Of a stretch of DNA of 64,000 nucleotides, positions 45,010 through 51,327 are shown in pieces. The DNA comes from Bacteroides fluxus YIT 12057 (lineage in GTDB: Bacteria > Bacteroidota > Bacteroidia > Bacteroidales > Bacteroidaceae), in the NCBI RefSeq assembly GCF_000195635.1, contig NZ_GL882689.1:248001-312000 (forward strand). The letters run 5' to 3'. The notes beneath the pieces were generated by a model that saw only the letters and a list, made by a program, of their open reading frames with translations, was not told the DNA's origin and searched no databases. Each line of letters starts with the position of its first letter. Position 1 is the first letter of the stretch. The position numbers and the translations under genes are program-made.

Positions 45010-45978
45010 TTAAAAGGCCGACGGCTTCAGCTTGAGGCCTACAGTCTCTTCCAGGTTAAACATTAAGTTCATGTTGTGGACGGCCTGTCCGCTGGCACCC
45101 TTCAGCAGGTTGTCGATGCAGGAAATGATGAGCAGCTTGTCGCCGTGCTTTTCCAGGTGGATGAGGCACTTGTTGGTGTTCACCACTTGCTTCAGGTCGA
45201 TGTTCTTCTCCACGATGTGGGTAAAGGAATCTTTGGCATAGTATTCTTCGTACATGTGGATGATTTCTTCCAAAGCCACTTTGGTCTTTACTACAATGGT
45301 GGTGAAGATGCCGCGCGGGAAGTCGCCGCGGTAGGGGATGAAGTCGATGTCCGCGTCGAAGCTGTTCTGCAGCTGTTTGAGCGATTGCTTGATTTCGGGC
45401 ACATGCTGGTGCTCAAAAGCTTTATATACGCTCATGTTGTTGTTGCGCCAACTGAAGTGGCTCGTGGCACCCGGTTTCACTCCGGCACCCGTACTTCCGG
45501 TGATGGCGTTCACCATGATGTCATCGTTCAGCATCAGATGTTTGGCGAGCGGCAGCAGGCCCAGTTGTATGCAGGTGGCGAAGCAGCCCGGATTGGCTAC
45601 ATGCTTGGCTTTACAAGTGGCACGGCGGTTCAGTTCCGGCAGGCCGTAGATGAAGTCGTGTTCGGGCGAGGCTATGCGGTAGTCCATGGAGAGATCGATG
45701 ATTCTCAGTTCCTCGGGCACGTTGTGGCTTTCGAGGAACTTCTTCGTGTCACCATGTGCCGTACAGAAAAAGAGTACGTCGATTTCTTCCAGCGGGAGCT
45801 GGTCGGTAAATACCAAGTCTGTTTCGCCGTACAGTCCTTCGTGTACGTCGGTTATTTTGTTGCCGGCGTTGCTTGAGCTGTTTATGAATACGATTTCCGC
45901 TTCCGGATGGTTGAGCAGCAGACGTATCAGTTCGCCTGCCGTGTATCCGGCTCCGCCGATGATTCCTACTTTAATCAT
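45010..45978 (-). CDS. argC: N-acyl-gamma-glutamyl-phosphate reductase
   Basis: The enzyme reduces acylglutamyl phosphate to the semialdehyde. I begin at the ATG giving MIKVGIIGGAGYTAG, which overlaps the argG stop (ATGA) and matches the family start; the longer frame overlaps argG by nearly 100 bases. The 322-residue protein has catalytic C132 in ANPGCFATC and the conserved FIPYRGDFPRGI region. It sits between argG and argD. Confidence 0.96.
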   Translation of the reverse strand: MIKVGIIGGAGYTAGELIRLLLNHPEAEIVFINSSSNAGNKITDVHEGLYGETDLVFTDQLPLEEIDVLFFCTAHGDTKKFLESHNVPEELRIIDLSMDYRIASPEHDFIYGLPELNRRATCKAKHVANPGCFATCIQLGLLPLAKHLMLNDDIMVNAITGSTGAGVKPGATSHFSWRNNNMSVYKAFEHQHVPEIKQSLKQLQNSFDADIDFIPYRGDFPRGIFTTIVVKTKVALEEIIHMYEEYYAKDSFTHIVEKNIDLKQVVNTNKCLIHLEKHGDKLLIISCIDNLLKGASGQAVHNMNLMFNLEETVGLKLKPSAF

Positions 45979-47186
45979 ATGCCCTCCTTCTCGTCTTTGT
46001 GGTTTGAATAATAAGCGCGCAGCGCTGTGGAGGTTACTTTGATGAAGCCCTTGGCGTCTTCTGCCGTCCATCCTTTCTGCATCTCACCGTATTCGCCGAA
46101 CTTGTTTTTCACAAGGTCGTCCTTGCTTTCTACACCTACGGTAGAGAAGCAGAGCGGGTGGAGTTCGAGGATAGCCGTACCGTTCACGTTGCGTTGCGAG
46201 GATTCCAGCATGGCTTCGATGTCACGCATTACCGGTTCCAGATATTGGCTTTCGTGCAGGAACATGCCGTACCAGTTGGCTACCTGGTCCTTCCAGTATT
46301 GCTGCCATTTGCTCAAGGTATATTTCTCCAGGAACTTGTGTGCGCCGATAATCAGCATGGGTGCGGCAGCTTCGAAGCCTACACGGCCTTTGATACCGAT
46401 AATCGTGTCGCCTACGTGCATGTCGCGGCCGATACCGTATGCCGCACCAATCTCTTCTACCTTCTGGATGGCTTTGATGGGGTCGTCGAATGTCTCGTCG
46501 TTCACGGCTTTCAGCTCGCCTTTTTCAAAAGTGAGGCGCAACTGCTCGCTGCCCTCTTTGGTGCAGTGTTTCAGGTAAGCGCTTTCGGGCAATCCTTGCG
46601 CGGAATCCAGAATCTCGCCACCGCAGATGGAGGTACCCCACAGACCCACGTTATAGGAGTATTTCAGTTTGGTGAAGTCGGCGGCAAAGCCGTGTTTATT
46701 CAAATAGTCTATTTCTTCTTGACGGCTCAGTGCCATGTCGCGTGTCAGCGTGATGATTTCCACGCCCGGAGCCATGACGAGGAAAGTCATGTCGAAACGA
46801 ATCTGGTCGTTACCCGCGCCCGTAGAACCGTGGGCAATGGCGTCTGCGCCGATTTCGTTGGCATAACGTGCGATGGCCAATGCCTGGAAGATACGTTCGG
46901 AACTTACAGAGATAGGATAGGTGCCGTTACGCAGCACGTTGCCGAATACCATATATTTCAAGCTCTTCTCGTAATATTCCTGCGTCACGTCAATCGTGAC
47001 ATATTCTTTGGCACCCAGCTTGTAGGCATTCTCCTCGTTAGTCTTCAACTGTTCGGGGCTGAAACCGCCAGTATTGGCACAAGCTGCATATACTTCGTAT
47101 CCTTTTTCTTTGGCAAGATACATGACCGTGAATGAGGTATCCAAACCGCCGCTGAATGCGACTACCACTTTTTTCTTCTTTTCCAT
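45975..47186 (-). CDS. argG: Argininosuccinate synthase
   Basis: The enzyme joins citrulline and aspartate with ATP. The 403-residue protein has AFSGGLDTSFTVMYLA near the N-terminus as the nucleotide loop, and HGSTGAGNDQIRFD in the middle. Its sequence is the Bacteroidota type rather than the E. coli type. It overlaps argC by four bases and follows the acyltransferase gene by 12 bases. Confidence 0.95.
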   Translation of the reverse strand: MEKKKKVVVAFSGGLDTSFTVMYLAKEKGYEVYAACANTGGFSPEQLKTNEENAYKLGAKEYVTIDVTQEYYEKSLKYMVFGNVLRNGTYPISVSSERIFQALAIARYANEIGADAIAHGSTGAGNDQIRFDMTFLVMAPGVEIITLTRDMALSRQEEIDYLNKHGFAADFTKLKYSYNVGLWGTSICGGEILDSAQGLPESAYLKHCTKEGSEQLRLTFEKGELKAVNDETFDDPIKAIQKVEEIGAAYGIGRDMHVGDTIIGIKGRVGFEAAAPMLIIGAHKFLEKYTLSKWQQYWKDQVANWYGMFLHESQYLEPVMRDIEAMLESSQRNVNGTAILELHPLCFSTVGVESKDDLVKNKFGEYGEMQKGWTAEDAKGFIKVTSTALRAYYSNHKDEKEGI

Positions 47187-47198
47187 ATCCTTATATTT

Positions 47199-47756
47199 TT
47201 ATATTTTATCTTCTTCGTGCAGCTTCGGGTCGTAAAGCATTGCCGTGCAGATGCAGAATTTACGGTTCTTGGCTACCAATATATCGTGGTTGATACAGCC
47301 TTCGCAACCTTTCCAGAACGATTCGTCATCGGTCAGTTCGTTGAAGGTGACGGGCACGTATCCCAGCTCGGTATTCATTTTCATGACGGCAGCTCCACTG
47401 GTGAGACTGAAAACTTTGGCATTGGGCCAGCGTAGGCGTGCCAGGCGGAAAGAGGCGGTCTTGATACGTTTCGCCAGTCCCAGGCCCCGGTATTTGGGGT
47501 GCACTATCAGACCGGAGGTTGCTACATATTGCTTGTTGCCCCAGCTCTCTATGTAGGTGAAACCTGCAAAATCGTCTCCACACAAGGCTATGATGGCCTT
47601 TCCCTCTCTCATTTTAGTAGCTACGTATTCGTGTGTGCGTTCTGCGATGCCCGTTCCGCGTACCTTGGCAGCTTCCCGGATGGTATCCAAAATCTTGTCC
47701 ACGTAAACTTCATGTGAGGCATCAGCCACCATCACATCAATTTGTTTCGAATCCAT
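47199..47756 (-). CDS. GNAT acyltransferase in the arginine operon, candidate N-acylglutamate synthase
   Basis: The 185-residue protein has the acyl-CoA loop VHPKYRGLGLA (R90, G93) of GNAT enzymes. Its C-terminal tail has an odd set of four cysteines (C151, C154, C168, C170) in a C-x2-C and C-x-C arrangement that could bind a metal. Lying between argR and argG, it is the best candidate here for the first step of arginine synthesis, acylating glutamate with succinyl- or acetyl-CoA. I recall genetic work in Bacteroides thetaiotaomicron giving this role to the gene in the same place, but I cannot check it here. A TTG four codons upstream is an alternative start. Confidence 0.75.
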   Translation of the reverse strand: MDSKQIDVMVADASHEVYVDKILDTIREAAKVRGTGIAERTHEYVATKMREGKAIIALCGDDFAGFTYIESWGNKQYVATSGLIVHPKYRGLGLAKRIKTASFRLARLRWPNAKVFSLTSGAAVMKMNTELGYVPVTFNELTDDESFWKGCEGCINHDILVAKNRKFCICTAMLYDPKLHEEDKI

Positions 47757-47788
47757 TTCTCTGTTCAATTAATATTTTTCTTTCTTCT

Positions 47789-48262
47789 TTATTTAATGTT
47801 CGGAATGATCTGTGACAGAAAAGCACGCACTTCTTCGTGGGATGCCGCTTCGTGCACCACCAGCATGATGGTGTCGTCTCCGGCAATCGTGCCCAGGATG
47901 ACGGGGCATTCGCGGTTGTCGATGTCATAAGCCATGCTGCTGGCATAGCCGGGACGGGTACGGATGACGGCGATGTTGCCCGAAAATTGAAGTGAAACGA
48001 ATCCGCTGGTCATCAGCATCTCACTGGCACTTTGGTCGTTGGAACGCTTGTACATGATGTTGTTCGGCAATACATATACATATTTCCCGTTCATGTTGGC
48101 TGCTTTGGCAACCTTCAGTTGTTTCAAGTCGCGCGACAGGGTGGCTTGTGTCAGTTCAAAGCCTTCTTTCTCCAAAGCCTGCAGCAATTCTTCCTGGGAA
48201 CTGATGTCTTTGCTTGAGATAATCATCTTGATGGCGTCTAACCGATTGGCTTTTTTCTTCAT
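47789..48262 (-). CDS. argR: Arginine repressor
   Basis: The 157-residue protein has an N-terminal winged helix (LLQALEKEGFELTQATLSRDLKQLKV, about 24-49), and the SRDL segment is the family's recognition part. The C-terminal domain has the arginine-binding oligomer region with LGTIAGDDTIMLV. It should repress its own operon when arginine is plentiful, through boxes upstream (see 48277-48345). Confidence 0.93.
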   Translation of the reverse strand: MKKKANRLDAIKMIISSKDISSQEELLQALEKEGFELTQATLSRDLKQLKVAKAANMNGKYVYVLPNNIMYKRSNDQSASEMLMTSGFVSLQFSGNIAVIRTRPGYASSMAYDIDNRECPVILGTIAGDDTIMLVVHEAASHEEVRAFLSQIIPNIK

Positions 48263-48276
48263 GTTTCTGTATAATT

Positions 48277-48345
48277 ATTCTAAGAATGGCGCAAAAGTAG
48301 GGATAATTTTGGAAAGAATATGCAGAAATCATGGAATTTTTATTC
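48277..48345 (-). promoter_or_regulatory. argR: argR operon promoter and candidate ArgR boxes
   Basis: On the minus strand the -7 box is TACTTTTG (48292-48299). Near the expected start is ATTCTAAGAAT (48277-48287), and upstream lies GAATTTTTATTC (48334-48345). The latter has the GAAT-N4-ATTC symmetry seen in ARG boxes of other bacteria. Function is inferred from spacing and family knowledge. Confidence 0.45.
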
Positions 48346-48418
48346 TTTTTATACTATGGACTATTTGAGTGCCCCCGGAGATTTATTCCCGTTGCTAAGC
48401 GGACTAATGTTTTCCTTG

Positions 48419-48528
48419 CTAAAAACTAATCGTCCGACAATTGTTGCATCATCATCCGACGGCTGTTGAATTATCGTCCGACAACTGTCGGACGAAAAGA
48501 AAACAACTATGGGACGATTAATTTTTAG
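48419..48528. repeat. 22-bp tandem array inside an inverted repeat
   Basis: Three units begin at 48430, 48452 and 48474, exactly 22 bases apart (TCGTCCGACAATTGTTG, TCATCCGACGGCTGTTG, TCGTCCGACAACTGTCG), with a partial fourth to 48517. The third forms a 22-base palindrome with GACGA (48474-48495). The flanks CTAAAAACTAATCGTCC (48419-48435) and its near-complement (48512-48528) are inverted with one mismatch. Confidence 0.75.
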
Positions 48529-48588
48529 TGGACGGGGATGTAGTTTGTGGCAAGGTGGAGGCTTGAAGTCAGGGAGTTTGTCCGAAAC

Positions 48589-48653
48589 GGCAAAAACAAT
48601 AAGAGAACTGCCAAAACAATAAGGTGATAACTGCCGGAAACTTTTTATATTTG
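48589..48653 (+). promoter_or_regulatory. Promoter and direct repeats of the rhamnogalacturonan block
   Basis: Two direct repeats, GGCAAAAACAATAAG (48589-48603) and TGCCAAAACAATAAG (48609-48623), are 20 bases apart. They end 22 bases before the -7 box TATATTTG (48646-48653). A TTTG -33 box is missing, which suggests dependence on an activator. This geometry resembles AraC-type promoters and mirrors that upstream of rhaB. Confidence 0.5.
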
Positions 48654-48716
48654 CCGTGCCAACTTTTTGGCGCAAAGAGAATTATTGGATCTTGTAATTT
48701 AAACTATTTAAAGCAC

Positions 48717-51242
48717 ATGAAAAAGTTTTTAGGGCTAACGGCCTTTTTCCTTTCTTTTATTCTGTGTCCGATAACGGCAAAAGTAACGCTTCCTGCTATC
48801 TTCTCCGATAACATGGTTCTGCAGCAAAATACGCAAGTCAATGTGTGGGGCAAGGCGGCACCCGGTGAAAAAGTCACGGTAAAGGCCTCGTGGGCAGACA
48901 AGGCTGTGACGGCAAAGGCCTCCGCAAACGGCAAGTGGTCGGTGAGGCTCAAGACGCCTGCGGCTGCCAGGAATCAGTCCGTGACCGTCAGCGGTGAAAA
49001 TACGATTATTATTAATAATGTGTTGATCGGTGAAGTCTGGCTTTGTACCGGCCAGAGCAATATGGAATACCCCGTGTGCAAGCATCCGGACATGAAATGG
49101 ATGACGGGCATGACTACCGAAGCCGAGGAACTGAAAGATGCCGACTATCCCGAGTTGCGGCTATTCCGTGTGGAACACCAGTTGGCGCCGGAAGGGGAAA
49201 TGGACGACTGCAAGGGAGAATGGCTGGTTTGCAGCCCGAAGAACATCTATGATTTCTCTGCAATAGGTTTTGTGTTCGGCCGTAAGCTGCATAAGGAACT
49301 GCATGCCCCGGTGGGTATGATACAGTCCACCTGGGGCGGTACACATGCCGAATCGTGGACAAAGATGGAGGTGATGAAGAAAAACCCGCTTTATGCCGGT
49401 GTGCTGAAAGATTTTGCCCTGGAGAATGTGAAGCAGAAAAAAGGTTACTGCAAGGTGCCTGCCACGTTGTGGAACGGCATGATCAAGCCTATCCTGGGAT
49501 ATACGGTGAAAGGCAATATCTGGTACCAGGGTGAGTCCAACTCGATTCGTTACGAAGACTACCAGCAGGTATTTACCAATCTGATAAACAGTTGGCGCAA
49601 GGAGTGGAAGCAGCCCGACATGCCTTTCTACTTTATGCAGATCGCTCCTCATAAAGGGCAGCCTGCCGGGATTCGTGAAGCACAGCTCAAGACATGGCAG
49701 GGCGGACTGAAAAATGTAGGCATGAGCGTAGTGACGGATGCCGCCGATTCTACGGACATCCATCCGCGCGGGAAGCGTGTGGCAGGTGAACGCCTGGCAT
49801 TGTGGGCGCTTGCCAGGCAGTATGGAAAAGAGGTAGCCTGTTCGGGCCCGCTTTTCAAGACTCTGAAAGTGGAAGGCAATAAAGCTGTCCTGGACTTCGA
49901 CTATGCCGAAGATGGATTGATGACACCGGATCATGAGCCGGTGAAAGGTTTCCTCGTAGCCGGAGCCGACCGGCGTTTTTATCCGGCTACGGCAGTGATA
50001 CGTGGCAGTCGTCTGGAGGTGTCTGCTCCGCAGGTTGCGGTTCCGGTAGCTGTGCGCTATGGGTATTGTAATTTCTTCCGTGTGAATTTATATAACAAGG
50101 CAGGTCTGCCTGCCGTGCCTTTCCGCAGTGATGCTTGGGAGCCGGGTTCGTATGCACGTTGGTTTGCCGATTCTGAGATGTTGCGTTTTCCGCAGGCTTA
50201 CCGGCTGGACCATGGCAAGCGCCTGTTCTTCGGCTATGCGCAGGGAGTGGGCTGCTGCGCCATGCTGCAGATGTGGAAAGCTACCGGTGAACGCCGTTAT
50301 TATGACTATGTGAAGCAGTGGGCCGACTCGCTGATTAATGATAAGGGAGAAATTCATCTGTATGATAAATCTACTTATAATCTGGACTTTATCAATTCCG
50401 GAAAAGTCTTGTTTGACCTTTACCGTGAAACGGGTGACGGACGGTATAAGAAAGCGATGGATACGCTTGTCGGGCAACTGAAGAACCAGCCCCGTACATT
50501 GCAGGGAGGGTTCTGGCATAAACTGATTTATCAACATCAGATGTGGCTGGACGGTTTGTATATGGCCTCTCCTTTTATGGCCCAATATGGTGCGGAATTC
50601 AATAAACCGGAATGGATTGACGAGGCTGTGAAGCAATTCCGCCTTTGCCATGAGCATACGTATGATGCCAAGACCGGTTTGTATCACCATGCCTGGGACG
50701 AAAGCAAGAGCCAGCGTTGGGCTGACCCGGCAACCGGACATTCTCCTAACTTCTGGGGACGCAGCATCGGCTGGTGGTTCATGGCGATGGTGGATGCGCT
50801 GGATTTCATTCCTGAAGGTCATCCGGGGCGTGCCGACTTGATCGGTTATATCAAAGGCCTGGCGGAAACCTTGCCGAAATACCAGGATAAGAATGGTTTG
50901 TGGTATCAAGTGATAGACCAGCCCAAGCGCAAGGGCAATTTCCCGGAAGCTTCCGTAACCACTCAGTGCATGTATGCTTATGCAAAAGCGGTAAATAAAG
51001 GGTATATCGATGCAACATACCGCGCGGTGGCTGAAAAGGCTCTGCAAGGTTTGAAAGATAAGTTGCTGGTCGAGAAGCAGGACGGTACGCTGACCTTGAC
51101 ACGCTGTTGCCAGGTAGGCGGACTTGGCGGACATCCGTATCGTGACGGCAGCTTTGAATATTATATAGGTGAAAAGATGCGGGATAACGACGCAAAAGCC
51201 ACAGGACCATTCATTATGGGATGCCTGGAACTGGAGAAATGA
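48717..51242 (+). CDS. SGNH acetylesterase-GH105 fusion
   Basis: The 841-residue protein has a signal peptide (MKKFLGLTAFFLSFIL, cleavage near ITAK). The first half is a sialate-O-acetylesterase-like SGNH hydrolase, with the nucleophile S114 in TGQSNMEY and a D-x-H in STDIHPRGKR. From about residue 470 to the end it is a GH105 unsaturated rhamnogalacturonyl hydrolase; D612 in MWLDGLYMASP is the likely catalytic acid, with WGRSIGWWFMA after it. One chain would thus deacetylate rhamnogalacturonan fragments and remove the unsaturated sugar made by the lyase. I use the ATG that begins the signal peptide; the ORF runs 31 residues further up through the promoter. Confidence 0.9.
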   Translation: MKKFLGLTAFFLSFILCPITAKVTLPAIFSDNMVLQQNTQVNVWGKAAPGEKVTVKASWADKAVTAKASANGKWSVRLKTPAAARNQSVTVSGENTIIINNVLIGEVWLCTGQSNMEYPVCKHPDMKWMTGMTTEAEELKDADYPELRLFRVEHQLAPEGEMDDCKGEWLVCSPKNIYDFSAIGFVFGRKLHKELHAPVGMIQSTWGGTHAESWTKMEVMKKNPLYAGVLKDFALENVKQKKGYCKVPATLWNGMIKPILGYTVKGNIWYQGESNSIRYEDYQQVFTNLINSWRKEWKQPDMPFYFMQIAPHKGQPAGIREAQLKTWQGGLKNVGMSVVTDAADSTDIHPRGKRVAGERLALWALARQYGKEVACSGPLFKTLKVEGNKAVLDFDYAEDGLMTPDHEPVKGFLVAGADRRFYPATAVIRGSRLEVSAPQVAVPVAVRYGYCNFFRVNLYNKAGLPAVPFRSDAWEPGSYARWFADSEMLRFPQAYRLDHGKRLFFGYAQGVGCCAMLQMWKATGERRYYDYVKQWADSLINDKGEIHLYDKSTYNLDFINSGKVLFDLYRETGDGRYKKAMDTLVGQLKNQPRTLQGGFWHKLIYQHQMWLDGLYMASPFMAQYGAEFNKPEWIDEAVKQFRLCHEHTYDAKTGLYHHAWDESKSQRWADPATGHSPNFWGRSIGWWFMAMVDALDFIPEGHPGRADLIGYIKGLAETLPKYQDKNGLWYQVIDQPKRKGNFPEASVTTQCMYAYAKAVNKGYIDATYRAVAEKALQGLKDKLLVEKQDGTLTLTRCCQVGGLGGHPYRDGSFEYYIGEKMRDNDAKATGPFIMGCLELEK

Positions 51243-51253
51243 GAAATAGTTGA

Positions 51254-51317
51254 ATTTACGGTCTGACGGCGTACGATTGAAAATCCTTGTTCCGCCGGAT
51301 GCCGTCAGATGGTAAAT
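51254..51317. repeat. Intercistronic hairpin in the pectin block
   Basis: ATTTACGGTCTGACGGC (51254-51270) and GCCGTCAGATGGTAAAT (51301-51317) are inverted with two mismatches in 17 bases. There is no T-run, so it is more likely an RNA-stability or processing structure than a terminator. Confidence 0.6.
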
Positions 51318-51327
51318 AGTACGGTGT

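Larger units (their letters stand above)
48263..48716. other. Intergenic region between argR and the pectin block
   Basis: It contains no gene. It holds the argR promoter and candidate ARG boxes (48277-48345), an array of 22-bp units within an inverted repeat (48419-48528), a direct repeat pair (48589-48623) and a -7 box (48646-48653) for the pectin block. Confidence 0.6.
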
